From positions 20,561 through 84,560 of the forward strand of contig NZ_AQXL01000126.1 in the NCBI RefSeq assembly GCF_000376225.1: 64,000 nt of DNA, written 5' to 3'. Below, piece by piece: positions 53,773 to 62,437 of this stretch. The translations under genes and the position numbers were made by a program. The notes below the pieces were generated by a model. It ran no database searches. It was given only the letters and a program-made list of their open reading frames with translations, and was not told the DNA's origin. Each line of letters starts with the position of its first letter. The first letter of the stretch is position 1. Source of the DNA: Effusibacillus pohliae DSM 22757. Its GTDB lineage: Bacteria > Bacillota > Bacilli > Tumebacillales > Effusibacillaceae.

Positions 53773-54066
53773 GTGGCCCGGAGACGCAACCGGTTGCTGG
53801 TTCCGGAAGCGAAAGAGGCACTGGATTGCTTGAAGTGCCAAGTCATTCAGGAAAATACGGCGGATCCCAACGTGTCTTGTACAGTCAATCCGAATGACGC
53901 GAAATATACGGTAGCCAAACAAGTGGGAGTACCGCTTGCGAAAGGAGACAACGGGGAATTGACGGCCCGCCAGGCCGGTAAAGTCGGCGGCCGGTTAGGC
54001 GGTTCGATGGTGCGGCGGCTGGTGGAACTGGCCCAGCAACAATTGAGCGAGCAGGGTCAAAGTTAG
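53773..54066 (+). CDS. Alpha/beta-type SASP with an unusual central insertion
   Basis: A 97-residue SASP-like protein. The first SASP signature is LLVPEAKEALDCLKCQVIQEN, where the normal text would run straight into the GPR-cleavage region; here about 20 residues (TADPNVSCTVNPNDAKY) intervene before TVAKQVGVPLAKGDNGELTARQAGKVGGRLGGSMVRRLVELAQQQL, the second signature. It also has three Cys, rare in SASPs. GTG at 53773 follows GGGAGGTGG. Located just upstream of the rpsT-gpr pair. Confidence 0.75.
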   Translation: MARRRNRLLVPEAKEALDCLKCQVIQENTADPNVSCTVNPNDAKYTVAKQVGVPLAKGDNGELTARQAGKVGGRLGGSMVRRLVELAQQQLSEQGQS

Positions 54067-54095
54067 CAAATCCCCTTGATCGACCGCCCGAATAG

Positions 54096-54131
54096 CAAAA
54101 AACCCTCGATCGTCGGATCGGGGGTTTTTTG
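54096..54131. terminator. Bidirectional terminator between SASP and rpsT
   Basis: AACCCTCGATC and GATCGGGGGTT arms with AAAAA and TTTTTT on the outer sides; serves both convergent genes. Confidence 0.8.
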
Positions 54132-54137
54132 CTCTGT

Positions 54138-54404
54138 TTATGCGCCCAGTTTGTTGAATTTTTTCGTCAAACGGGATTTTTTGCGGGCAGCGGTGTTCTT
54201 ATGGATAATGCCTTTGGTCACCGCTTTGTCGAGCGAACGAGTAGCCTTCTTAAGCAGATCTTTTGCAGCTTCCAGATCGTTGTTGGTCAGCGCAACTTCG
54301 AATTTTTTGATCGCTGTACGAAGGGCGGATTTCGCCGCGGCGTTGCGAAGGGTACGAGTCCGGGTAATCTTCACCCGTTTGATCGCAGATTTGATGTTCG
54401 GCAC
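54138..54404 (-). CDS. rpsT: 30S ribosomal protein S20
   Basis: Primary 16S rRNA-binding protein, 88 residues. [36 protein letters not shown] and ...[26 protein letters not shown] are the typical S20 ends. GTG at 54404 follows AAGGAGG by eight bases; an ATG at 54413 lies inside that site and is unlikely. Divergent from gpr, as in B. subtilis. Confidence 0.96.
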   Translation of the reverse strand: MPNIKSAIKRVKITRTRTLRNAAAKSALRTAIKKFEVALTNNDLEAAKDLLKKATRSLDKAVTKGIIHKNTAARKKSRLTKKFNKLGA

Positions 54405-54556
54405 CCTGTTCACCTCCTTACAGCAGCAGATACGATCCTTTTTAGACGGACAATGGATATTTTATCATGGGTGAGAGGGCAACGCAACTGCAAAGTGCAT
54501 AAGCTTCCGCCGTTTTGCGAATCTTACGGTACAAAGGGTGTTGGAGGGGGACACGG

Positions 54557-55564
54557 ATGACGAACAACAAGCAGGAAATTGACTGGTCGAGTTATTCGGT
54601 CCGCACCGACCTGGCGGTGGAAGCCCACCAGATGGCGGGGGCGGTGCAGGGCACTCCCGCTCTCATGGGGGTCGAAACGGATTCCTATGAAGAGGAAGGC
54701 ATCCGTGTGACCAAAATGAAGGTCAAGGATCAGATCGGCGCGCGGATGATCGGGAAACAGGTCGGCAACTACCTGACGTTCGAGGTCCCCGGACTGCGCA
54801 AGAAAGACCCCGACTTGCAGGACAAGGTGGCGCAAAAATTTGCCGAGGAGTTTCGCCATTTTATCGATTTGCCGGAGAACGCCAAGGTCCTGATCGTCGG
54901 GCTGGGTAACTGGAATGTCACGCCGGATGCCCTGGGGCCGATGGTCGTGAAAAAAGTGTTTGTCACGCGACATCTGTATGACCATATGCCGGATCTTTTG
55001 GGTGAAGGGTTCCGTCCTGTAGCAGCTGTCTCACCGGGGGTTCTTGGTATCACCGGCATTGAAACGGGCGAAATCGTACAGGGAATTGTGGAAAATATCA
55101 AGCCTGATTTGGTCATCGCGGTCGACGCTCTGGCGTCGCGCGCTTTGGAGCGGGTGAACACCACCATCCAGGTAGCGGATAGCGGGATCACGCCGGGAGC
55201 CGGCGTCGGCAACAAACGCAAGGGGCTGAACAAGGAAACGCTTGGGGTTCCGGTTGTGGCGATCGGTGTTCCGACTGTAGTCGACGCCGTCACGATCGCG
55301 CACGACACGATTGATCTGCTGATGAACCACATCGGGCAACAGGTTCCGGACAACGCCTGCGCCCAATTGTTCGATCGGTTCAATGAACAGGAAAAGCGGC
55401 AACTGATCCACGAAATCCTGCAGCCGCTCGGTCAAAATCTGATGGTGACGCCAAAAGAAATCGACCAGTTTATCGACGATATTGCGACTGTTGTGGCGAA
55501 TGGTCTGAATATGGCGCTGCATTCGTCCATAACGCCGGAAGATGCGGCGATGTTTTTGCACTAG
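54557..55564 (+). CDS. gpr: Germination protease Gpr
   Basis: Degrades SASPs when spores germinate; forespore-made zymogen of 335 residues. The pro-sequence ends near VRTDLAVEAHQM, the usual self-cleavage site (after Asp in RTD/LAVEA). Core text: KVLIVGLGNWNVTPDALGP, AVSPGVLGITGIETGEIV, DLVIAVDALASR, VADSGITPGAGVGNKRKGLN. ATG at 54557 follows TTGGAGGGGG by seven bases. A GCATA at 54497 is a weak candidate for a sporulation-sigma -35 element. Confidence 0.95.
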   Translation: MTNNKQEIDWSSYSVRTDLAVEAHQMAGAVQGTPALMGVETDSYEEEGIRVTKMKVKDQIGARMIGKQVGNYLTFEVPGLRKKDPDLQDKVAQKFAEEFRHFIDLPENAKVLIVGLGNWNVTPDALGPMVVKKVFVTRHLYDHMPDLLGEGFRPVAAVSPGVLGITGIETGEIVQGIVENIKPDLVIAVDALASRALERVNTTIQVADSGITPGAGVGNKRKGLNKETLGVPVVAIGVPTVVDAVTIAHDTIDLLMNHIGQQVPDNACAQLFDRFNEQEKRQLIHEILQPLGQNLMVTPKEIDQFIDDIATVVANGLNMALHSSITPEDAAMFLH

Positions 55565-55583
55565 CCGCATCTGCGGCTGTCCC

Positions 55584-57284
55584 TCACTTCACCCGCAACG
55601 TCCGCAGGCGGTTGATGGCGGCGGCCAGTTCAAACTTGCGGGGCAGGGCGAAGTCGCCGGGATGTTTACCGTGGTAAGGGGAGATCATTTCCAGTCCCTT
55701 TTCCTCGATCTCCCGGTACAGCCGGTCGATCAGATTCCCTAGTTCGGTGCGGCCGTCGACCAGATGATCGGCCATATATTTGATCATGTGTGCGATGGCG
55801 CGGGTTTGGCTCGGATCGACCAGCTGCTCGACAAACGACAGATCGATCCGGCTTGTCCCGAACGCGATGGTGCTCAAGCCCTTCGCGTCCACTTTCTCTT
55901 TTCTGCCCAGGCTTGCCCTGAAGCTTTGCGGAAGCACGACGCGTGCCGTAATCTCACCGAATCGCTCGCCGCCTTCCGCTTTGCGCACCTGTTGAATCCG
56001 TTGCGAGATGGCTTTCGCCTCCTGCGTCACATCAAACGGCCGGTATTCATCCATCATGATCACGTGATCCGCTACGTCAAAATAATCCCCCGATCCGCCG
56101 ACAACCAGAATCGTCGACACGCGATACTCTTCATAAAGCTGCCTGACTTTGTCGATAAACGGGGTGATCGGCTCCTTCTCCTTGCTGACCAGCTCCTGCA
56201 TGCGGGCATCGCGGATCATAAAGTTGGTGGCGCTTGTGTCCTCATCGATCAGGAGCAGTTTGCTTCCGATCTCCAGGCACTCCATGATGTTGGCTGCCTG
56301 CGAGGTGCTGCCGCTCGCATCGTCGGTTGAAAATCGGGTTGTATCCTTGCCGAACGGAAGCTGGTTGATGAATGGGGAGATGTTGACTTTCTCGACCCTT
56401 CTCCCGTCTTCCGCCCTTACCTTGCAGGCGGTCGGATTGGTGATTACGTATTCCCGGCCGTCGCCGGCAATGTGATTGTAGACGCCGCGTTCGATCGCCT
56501 TCAGCAACGTGCTTTTTCCGTGATAACCGCCGCCCACGATCAGGCTGACACCTTGCGGGATCGCCATGCCGCGAATCGGTTCCGCATGCGGAATCGGAAT
56601 CGCAATTTCCAGCGACGACGGTGATTGAAAGGGAATCGCGCGGCTCGTCGGCAGAGGCCGGTTGCTGACGCCGCTTTCCCGCGGCAGGATGGAGCCGTTG
56701 CCGATAAAGCAAACGTAGCCGTGATCATCCAGATACCGGCGGATCGCATCCTGCTGGTCAGACAGTTCCAAGTGGCGCCGCAATCGATCGCGATCGAATT
56801 GCAGGATCGTCTGTTTGGCCAAATGCGGCACATCCTCGCAGAGGATTTTGGCAGCCAGCTTGCCCAAGATCGTGCGGCCTTGCGCGGGCAGGCCAACGGA
56901 CAGGCGAATCTCGATTTTTTGCGGGTCGACCTTGACTGCCGTCCGCGGCAGCACTTCCTGGCCGGGAGCATCGATCCAAATCAGGCCGCTGTTGCCGATT
57001 CCCCGCTGCTGGTGCGGCAGCGACTCGATCCGGGCAGCCGCCTCGCGGGCGAGAAAATCGGTAAACGCGATTCTTCGCGATTCCGGTTGGTACCAATCTT
57101 CTTGAAGTTTTGCCGTCTGTCTGGGGATTTCCACCCTGATGCGGGAAGGACTGGCGAACGGATCCCCTTGTACGGAGTCGATGTGCAGCAGAAACCCGTC
57201 GCCCCTGTATGTACCGAGGATTTCTTTGTACGCCTTGTATCCTTTGCCGTCGATCCGATTTAATGTTTCTCGTAATCGTTCCAA
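55584..57284 (-). CDS. Predicted ATPase of the ABC class
   Basis: A 566-residue ABC-class ATPase without a membrane partner. Walker A is GGGYHGKSTLLKAIERG near residues 250-266; STDDASGSTSQAANIMECLEIGSKLLLIDEDTSATNFMIRD combines a signature-like segment with Walker B; ILVVGGSGDYFDVADHVIMMD follows. Its role is unknown. TTG at 57284 is eight bases from GGGGGG; TTG at 57290 and 57308 are alternatives. Convergent with gpr, 19 bases between stops. Confidence 0.82.
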   Translation of the reverse strand: MERLRETLNRIDGKGYKAYKEILGTYRGDGFLLHIDSVQGDPFASPSRIRVEIPRQTAKLQEDWYQPESRRIAFTDFLAREAAARIESLPHQQRGIGNSGLIWIDAPGQEVLPRTAVKVDPQKIEIRLSVGLPAQGRTILGKLAAKILCEDVPHLAKQTILQFDRDRLRRHLELSDQQDAIRRYLDDHGYVCFIGNGSILPRESGVSNRPLPTSRAIPFQSPSSLEIAIPIPHAEPIRGMAIPQGVSLIVGGGYHGKSTLLKAIERGVYNHIAGDGREYVITNPTACKVRAEDGRRVEKVNISPFINQLPFGKDTTRFSTDDASGSTSQAANIMECLEIGSKLLLIDEDTSATNFMIRDARMQELVSKEKEPITPFIDKVRQLYEEYRVSTILVVGGSGDYFDVADHVIMMDEYRPFDVTQEAKAISQRIQQVRKAEGGERFGEITARVVLPQSFRASLGRKEKVDAKGLSTIAFGTSRIDLSFVEQLVDPSQTRAIAHMIKYMADHLVDGRTELGNLIDRLYREIEEKGLEMISPYHGKHPGDFALPRKFELAAAINRLRTLRVK

Positions 57285-57463
57285 GCTCAAAGCCCCCCGT
57301 TTCTGCAATTGCTGTATACTGGAACCACACGGACGGATGTCCGCTAGTATTCGATGCCGATTCTACCAAGAATTTGCCGGAATGACAAAATAACGTCGTC
57401 CCCCATCCGCTCGGTTGACAGTGTGAGCGATCCCTTTTTTGCGCGGAAGAAGGGATTTTTCCG

Positions 57464-57490
57464 TGAACGGATGGGCTTTGCGGGTGCGTA
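57464..57490 (+). promoter_or_regulatory. Candidate ECF-type (sigma-W-like) promoter
   Basis: TGAACG, a 17-base spacer and CGTAAA resemble the ECF TGAAAC/CGTA pair, about 75 bases before the sigma gene, suggesting autoregulation. A terminator-like hairpin (AAGGGAT/ATCCCTT at 57429-57460) lies just ahead. Confidence 0.4.
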
Positions 57491-57565
57491 AAAAATGTTT
57501 TTCGGATTTTGAAGGGGTTCGCCGATTCCGATGCGTCTAATCGGATGAACAGGCGAGAGGGGGTG

Positions 57566-58177
57566 ATGCTCCTGGAACTGCGGGATGAAGAACTGCTGGC
57601 GCGCGTGCTGGGCGGCGATGCAAATGCGTATCGCGAACTGGTGGTGCGCTACCAATCGCTGATTTTTACCCTCTGCCTGAAAATGCTGGCGGACCGGGAA
57701 GAGGCGCGGGATGCGGCGCAGGAGGTGTTCCTGCAGGCATACCGGTCGCTCGGGGAGTTTCAGGGAGGAGCGCAGTTTCGGTCATGGCTGTATAAAATCG
57801 CGGCCAACAAATGTATCGACATTCGCCGCAAGCAGGCGAGGCGGGCGGGCATTGCCAGCATCTCCCCGCTGCAGGAGGATTTGCCCCGCTCGGCAGACCC
57901 CACCCCGGAGGAGCAGCTTTTGGCGACGGAACGATCCAGGGAACTGCAGGCGGCGATTGACGAATTGCCGGAAAAATACCGCGATGTGGTCATTTTGTAT
58001 CACTACCAGCGGCTCAGTTACAAACAGATCGCCGAGATTCTCGGCATCGAGGTAAAATCGGTGGAAACCCGCATGAGCCGGGCCAAGAAGATGCTGCGAG
58101 AGCGGTTGCGAAAGGAGGAACAGGACGATGACGAACTGGCACGTCGAAGATCGGCTGAGCGCATATCTGGCCAATGA
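57566..58177 (+). CDS. ECF RNA polymerase sigma factor (SigW-like)
   Basis: A 203-residue extracytoplasmic-function sigma factor. Region 2: AYRELVVRYQSLIFTLCLKMLADREEARDAAQEVFLQAYRSLGEFQG; region 4: LPEKYRDVVILYHYQRLSYKQIAEILGIEVKSVETRMSRAKKMLRERL. ATG at 57566 is close behind GAGAGGGGG; an ATG at 57545 is possible. It overlaps the anti-sigma gene by 50 bases in another frame, so the sigma C-terminus has an unusually long tail (DDDELARRRSAERISGQ). Confidence 0.9.
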   Translation: MLLELRDEELLARVLGGDANAYRELVVRYQSLIFTLCLKMLADREEARDAAQEVFLQAYRSLGEFQGGAQFRSWLYKIAANKCIDIRRKQARRAGIASISPLQEDLPRSADPTPEEQLLATERSRELQAAIDELPEKYRDVVILYHYQRLSYKQIAEILGIEVKSVETRMSRAKKMLRERLRKEEQDDDELARRRSAERISGQ

Positions 58178-58589
58178 GCTGGATCCGGCAGAGAACGATT
58201 TTATCGAGTCGCATTTGGCAATCTGCCCGGCCTGCCGCAAGGAACTGGAGTTGTTGCAAGAGCTGGAACAGATGCTCGACCGGTTGCCGCTCGCCGATCC
58301 CGGCCCCGATTTTGCGGATGCGGTGATGGCCCGGCTGCAGGCGGACATACCGGCGGCTCAGCCATTGATTGAACCGGTGGAGCGAACGCGTCGTGCAAGC
58401 TTTTGGCGGGGGTCCGATTTTCGCAATATGGCGGCATCTGTGGTGGCAGCCTTTATGTTGTTCCAGGGATTTGCCGGGCTGGTGCCGAAACTGCCTGCAA
58501 TCGACGCCACCATCACCGGGTATAAGGCAGAGGCGATAGTGAAACTGGAGATCTGGCTGGCTGACATCACTCGAACGTTGCAGCGATAG
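58128..58589 (+). CDS. Anti-sigma factor with zinc-binding zf-HC2 domain
   Basis: A 153-residue membrane protein partner of the ECF sigma factor. The N-terminal anti-sigma domain carries HLAICPACRKELELL (HxxxCxxC). One membrane helix lies near residues 98-118 (NMAASVVAAFMLFQGFAG), with an extracytoplasmic tail. ATG at 58128 follows AAAGGAGG. It would hold the sigma factor inactive until regulated release. Overlap with the sigma gene indicates coupling. Confidence 0.88.
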   Translation: MTNWHVEDRLSAYLANELDPAENDFIESHLAICPACRKELELLQELEQMLDRLPLADPGPDFADAVMARLQADIPAAQPLIEPVERTRRASFWRGSDFRNMAASVVAAFMLFQGFAGLVPKLPAIDATITGYKAEAIVKLEIWLADITRTLQR

Positions 58590-58602
58590 GAGGGCTGACA
58601 AG

Positions 58603-59316
58603 TTGAATTGCAAATATCATTCTGACGTCAGGGCGCTCGGCGAATGCCGATTGTGCGGAACAGAAGTTTGCAGCGAATGTGTGACGATTATAAAAGGAAA
58701 TGTTTTGTGTCCGGACTGCGTCGAGCGGGCGGCTGCGGGAACGGGCGGACAGCAGTCGGCGGGGGGGCATGATATGAAGACTGGAGCCGCCAACCGCAGA
58801 GACGAAGCGCACATTGAGCCGAAGAGCAAATTTTTTACGTTTTTCCTGTCCTTCCTGCCGGGGCTGGGGCATCTGTACCTTGGGTTGACGCGGCAGGGCA
58901 TCGAACTGATGGCGTTGTTCTTCGCAGTGGCCTGGTTAAGCGGATGGACGGGCGGTTTTCCGCTTGGGTTTCTGGTGCCGGTGCTGTTCTTCTACGGGAT
59001 TTTCGACGCGCTGCAAAAAAGGGACCGGCTGGCGCGGGGGGAATGGATCGACACGGAATCCACTTTTTTCCGCAACGTGAATGTCGATTGGTTCGCTGAC
59101 AAAAAGTGGATCGGCTGGACGGCGATCGGACTCGGTGTGTTGCTGCTGTTGAAGGAACTGGGGGCTCATTTTTACTACCTGCATCGGTTCGATGACTTGA
59201 TTGTAGCAGTGCTGCTGGTTGGCGTGGGGGTTTGGATGCTGCAGCGGGAACGCAAGGTTGGCAAGCGGCCAGCCGGGCAAAAGACAACCGGCGGGGAGGA
59301 ACGGCAGGATGCCTAA
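58603..59316 (+). CDS. B-box-like zinc-finger membrane protein
   Basis: A 237-residue protein. The first 45 residues form a Cys/His cluster: CKYHSDVRALGECRLCGTEVCSECV...LCPDCVERA, like a bacterial B-box zinc finger. Four hydrophobic helices follow (FLPGLGHLYLGLTRQGIELMALF and later), with GLGHLYLG matching TM2-type membrane modules. TTG at 58603 follows AGGAGGG. It is the third gene of the sigma operon and overlaps the next gene by eight bases. Confidence 0.78.
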   Translation: MNCKYHSDVRALGECRLCGTEVCSECVTIIKGNVLCPDCVERAAAGTGGQQSAGGHDMKTGAANRRDEAHIEPKSKFFTFFLSFLPGLGHLYLGLTRQGIELMALFFAVAWLSGWTGGFPLGFLVPVLFFYGIFDALQKRDRLARGEWIDTESTFFRNVNVDWFADKKWIGWTAIGLGVLLLLKELGAHFYYLHRFDDLIVAVLLVGVGVWMLQRERKVGKRPAGQKTTGGEERQDA

Positions 59317-60418
59317 AAAAGTGGGGAGTTTGCAGTTGGCGATTACGCTGATCGTGCTGGGGGCGGCGATTGGACTTGGCAAACTGACGGGCAGCGACTG
59401 GCTGGGGCGGGTGCTTGATTTTTGGCCGCTGGTGCTGATCGCGATCGGTGCGGAGATCGTCTGGCGGCAGTCGCGGGCCGGAAGCGGCGAGGGGCCTGCC
59501 TGGAAGCTGGATGGGAAAAGCATTTTCCTGTTGGCGTTCGTTCTGGCGGCAGCCGGTGTTTTTCATGCGGTGAATACGGCGGCGTCCGCTTTTTCCAAGG
59601 ATGGCATTTGGGGGATTTTCCGCAACTGGGGTCCGACGCAAACGGTGACCTTCCGGGATGAGGATCTCAACCTGGCGGATGCCGACTCGCTTTCGATCGA
59701 GAGTTCGTTTGGACAGATTCGGGTGGAAGGAACGGGCGACAACCGGGTGCATCTGCGGGCGGTCGCTCACGTCCCGGCCGCCGCACGAACAGCGGCGGAG
59801 GAACGGGCGAAACAGATTCAGATCCAGGTTTCGCAGGGCAAGAAGGCGAAGATTGTGATCGACGACCAGGCCGTCGGGCAAATCACCGGCTGGCAAACCC
59901 CGGCCGTCGATCTGGAGCTGCAGGTGCCGAAAAAGATGTTGATCGACTGCAAGTCGAACACGGGGACGATCCGGGTGTCCGGAGTGGCCGGTGTCAATGT
60001 GGAATCTGACGCAGGCAAAGTGACGGTGGAAAAAATCGCAGGTCCCGTGAAAGTGAAAAGCGATGCCGGAGCGATTGATGTTTCGGAAGCGGGCCGGGTC
60101 GAGTTGGAATCCGATATGGGGAGCGTCACTGTCAGGGACATCAAAGAAAATGTGCAGGTGCGAGCCCATGCGGGCCGGGTCGATGTGCGAACTTCCGTTC
60201 CGGTAGGCGGCGACTGGGATTTGCAGACCGATATGGGATCGATTACACTCTCGTATCCGGCCGCAAGTTCCGTCACACTGGAAGCGAAAACGGACATGGG
60301 ATCGATCAGCGGACCCGGTTTCAATCAGCACGGGCCGAACGCATCCGTTGTCCGGGGTGACGGGAAGTTTCGCATCTCGGCGAAAACGAACGCCGGCGCC
60401 ATTCATGTCACCGACTGA
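59309..60418 (+). CDS. Membrane-anchored DUF4097-family protein
   Basis: A 369-residue protein. Two hydrophobic helices near residues 8-26 and 38-50, one more near 73-90 (LAFVLAAAGVFHAV), then a large repetitive beta-helix-like part: KSNTGTIRVSGVAG, VESDAGKVTVEKIAG, VKSDAGAIDVSEAG, LESDMGSVTVRDI, LQTDMGSITLSYP, KTDMGSISGPG, KTNAGAIHVTD. This is the DUF4097 pattern of ECF-controlled envelope proteins in Bacilli (YvlB/LiaX relatives). ATG at 59309 overlaps the previous gene. Role in envelope stress is inferred. Confidence 0.8.
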   Translation: MPKKVGSLQLAITLIVLGAAIGLGKLTGSDWLGRVLDFWPLVLIAIGAEIVWRQSRAGSGEGPAWKLDGKSIFLLAFVLAAAGVFHAVNTAASAFSKDGIWGIFRNWGPTQTVTFRDEDLNLADADSLSIESSFGQIRVEGTGDNRVHLRAVAHVPAAARTAAEERAKQIQIQVSQGKKAKIVIDDQAVGQITGWQTPAVDLELQVPKKMLIDCKSNTGTIRVSGVAGVNVESDAGKVTVEKIAGPVKVKSDAGAIDVSEAGRVELESDMGSVTVRDIKENVQVRAHAGRVDVRTSVPVGGDWDLQTDMGSITLSYPAASSVTLEAKTDMGSISGPGFNQHGPNASVVRGDGKFRISAKTNAGAIHVTD

Positions 60419-60453
60419 GGAAAGCAATTCTAGCAAAATAAAAACTGGCTGAC

Positions 60454-60480
60454 AGCGTCCAACCGGGCGCTTTTTCTTTT
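60454..60480 (+). terminator. Terminator of the ECF operon
   Basis: AGCGTCC and GGGCGCT arms (one G-U pair), loop AACC, then TTTTTC. Confidence 0.65.
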
Positions 60481-60550
60481 GCGGGCGAAGCATAAGGGCA
60501 AATCTCGCAACATAGGAATCTGGTAGAAAGCGGTGGGGGGAGCCAGTCCT

Positions 60551-61705
60551 ATGATCCGGTCGCGATCGCCGAGGCAGTTCCGATCGATCACACTGAATGC
60601 AGGAACACACAAGGGCCGGACGATCGTTTTCATGACCAGCCTGACGGTCGCCGCGATGCTGATTTTTCTGTGCATGATGGCTGTACAACTGGTGGCCTCC
60701 GGCAACGGCGATTCTTTTGCGGCCCGCATCGTCCGTTCCGCCAGCAGCCAATCGTTGCACAACATCATGGGCCAGGAAATTCCGCTGTACGCTTCCGCTG
60801 ATCCCAACCGCGCCGGTGTGCCGAATGAACCCAGTTTGCACATCGCTTCGATGCTTTTTTATTTGTTCACGGAAATTGACGCGGAGCATCCGGAATCGAT
60901 CCTCAACCGTCAGATTTCGGCGATGGCCGTGAGCCATTCCAATTCTTTGACGGAAGGGTTCGATGAACCGCCGGCGGAAGACAAACTGCCGGAAACGCCC
61001 GATCAACATCAGCCACCGCCCGAAACGGAACAACCGAATCCGATGCAGCCGGACGGAAAACCGCTCGTTTACATTTATCACACGCATAACCGGGAAGCTT
61101 ATTTGCCCGATCTCGGTTTGACCGATCCGCTCAAAGCGTATGACAAGAACAAAAACATTACGCTGGTGGGAGAGCGTCTCCTGAAATCCCTCAAATCGAA
61201 AAATATCGAGGCGATCCAGACGAAGAACGATTATTGGTACAAAGGGAATATACAAAATGAATATGATTTGTCGCGCAAGACGGTACAGGAAGTTCTGAAA
61301 CAACACGACAGCATCAAAATGGTGTTTGACATCCACCGGGATTCCGGTTCACGCGGGAGCACTACCGCCCAGATCAACGGCCAGGATGTAGCGAAGGTCT
61401 TTTTTATCATTGGCGGTTCCAACCCCAACTGGCAGGAAAATTCCGAGTTTGCCAAGAAACTGCATGCGAAATTGCAGCAAATGTACCCCGGCCTTTCGAA
61501 AGGCGTTCACAAGAACAAGTGGGACAATCCGGCTTACGATTCGCGCTACAACCAAGATCTGTTCAAAAATTCGGTGCTGATCGAAATCGGCGGTCCGGAC
61601 AATACGCTGGAAGAATGTTACCGGACAGCCGACATGCTGGCGAACGTAATCGCCGAAGCGGCAAAAGACAAACAAACGGCCGCCGGCAATCAGGGGCGTC
61701 CTTAG
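60551..61705 (+). CDS. spoIIP: Stage II sporulation protein P (SpoIIP)
   Basis: Peptidoglycan amidase/endopeptidase acting with SpoIID and SpoIIM during forespore engulfment; 384 residues. One membrane helix near residues 28-50 and a C-terminal catalytic domain with zinc-binding motifs YIYHTHNREAYLP, MVFDIHRDSG and VLIEIGGPDNTLEE. The linker EDKLPETPDQHQPPP is acidic and proline-rich, as in B. subtilis. ATG at 60551 follows GGGGGGAG. Followed by yqxA as in Bacillus. Confidence 0.94.
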   Translation: MIRSRSPRQFRSITLNAGTHKGRTIVFMTSLTVAAMLIFLCMMAVQLVASGNGDSFAARIVRSASSQSLHNIMGQEIPLYASADPNRAGVPNEPSLHIASMLFYLFTEIDAEHPESILNRQISAMAVSHSNSLTEGFDEPPAEDKLPETPDQHQPPPETEQPNPMQPDGKPLVYIYHTHNREAYLPDLGLTDPLKAYDKNKNITLVGERLLKSLKSKNIEAIQTKNDYWYKGNIQNEYDLSRKTVQEVLKQHDSIKMVFDIHRDSGSRGSTTAQINGQDVAKVFFIIGGSNPNWQENSEFAKKLHAKLQQMYPGLSKGVHKNKWDNPAYDSRYNQDLFKNSVLIEIGGPDNTLEECYRTADMLANVIAEAAKDKQTAAGNQGRP

Positions 61706-61799
61706 TTGGGCAGGTTGGTATAGAATGGAATTCTCCCGAACATACTAGGAAGAGAGCTAGAGTGGTAGGGCGGAAGGAGACAAGGGAGGATTCAGAGCG

Positions 61800-62162
61800 A
61801 TGTTGCTGGTGAAACGGTTTTTGCTGTATGCGAGTCTCGTTTGCATGACCATCGTGCTGGTGGGGGGTGGCTTTCATACGGCGGAGTTGGGCATCCAGTC
61901 GCTTGTCGGAACGGGCGGCCCGCCAAAATCGATTCATGTGAATGCTGACAAGCAAGCGATCCGCGTGACGGTGCTCGGCAAGCAGGTGGTGGAGCCAAAA
62001 CCGACGCTCGGCGACCGGTGGAGCCGGCAGATCGAATCGACCAGGAGCGAACTGGGCGAAACGATGAGCGAGTTCAGTTTTCAGACCGGCCGTTTGCTGC
62101 AGGATGTGTCAAGACGGATCATCGAATGGATCGGCTCGCAACTGGAAGAATCAGTGCGGTAA
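61800..62162 (+). CDS. yqxA: YqxA-like DUF3679 protein
   Basis: A 120-residue protein with an N-terminal membrane helix (residues 5-25, FLLYASLVCMTIVLVGGG) and a small outer domain, DUF3679 family; in B. subtilis it lies between spoIIP and lepA. ATG at 61800 follows AAGGGAGGA by nine bases. Role unknown. Here lepA does not follow; a group II intron fragment and two regulators come next. Confidence 0.82.
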   Translation: MLLVKRFLLYASLVCMTIVLVGGGFHTAELGIQSLVGTGGPPKSIHVNADKQAIRVTVLGKQVVEPKPTLGDRWSRQIESTRSELGETMSEFSFQTGRLLQDVSRRIIEWIGSQLEESVR

Positions 62163-62193
62163 GCGATGGCGGCAGCGTCGTCGCTTTTTTTGT
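62163..62193 (+). terminator. Terminator of spoIIP-yqxA
   Basis: AGCGA and TCGCT arms with a loop of about 14, followed by seven T residues; it touches the intron fragment. Confidence 0.75.
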
Positions 62194-62196
62194 TTG

Positions 62197-62436
62197 TCCG
62201 CCCAGCATGGGCGTTCATCTATAGGTGCAAGTCCCGAACGGGGGCTGGCGAGCGCCTACCGTTAGCCAAAAGGAAGCGTGTCTGCCTTGAGGCAGAATTT
62301 GGAGGAAGCTGGAGGCAAACGCTCGGCCAAAGGTACATGAACCCAATTCGAGGCTGGGGTAGTCGGATGAGCCTGCAAAACATGGTGACGTCCAAAGCCG
62401 CCAAGGGCTATTTCGCCCCCTCCCACTGAGGAGGGG
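62197..62436 (+). mobile_element. 5' fragment of a class C group II intron (no reverse transcriptase)
   Basis: The text GTCCGCCCAGCATGGGCG, CTATAGGTGCAAGTCCCGAAC, CCTACCGTTAGCC, GTCTGCCTTGAGGCAG, GGAAGCTGGAGGCAAACG, CAAAGGTACATGAACC and GATGAGCCTGCAAAACAT follows domain I of bacterial class C introns (compare B. halodurans B.h.I1). The first bases would be GTGCG in an intact intron; here GTCCG. The sequence is lost after about CGCCAAGGGCTATTTCG; the GC hairpin 62416-62436 then meets the next gene's stop. Class C introns insert after intrinsic terminators, which is exactly its position. Confidence 0.8.
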
Positions 62437-62437
62437 A

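Noticed and set aside
58835..61336. 833-aa minus-strand ORF
   Set aside because: Antisense shadow of four confident plus-strand genes.
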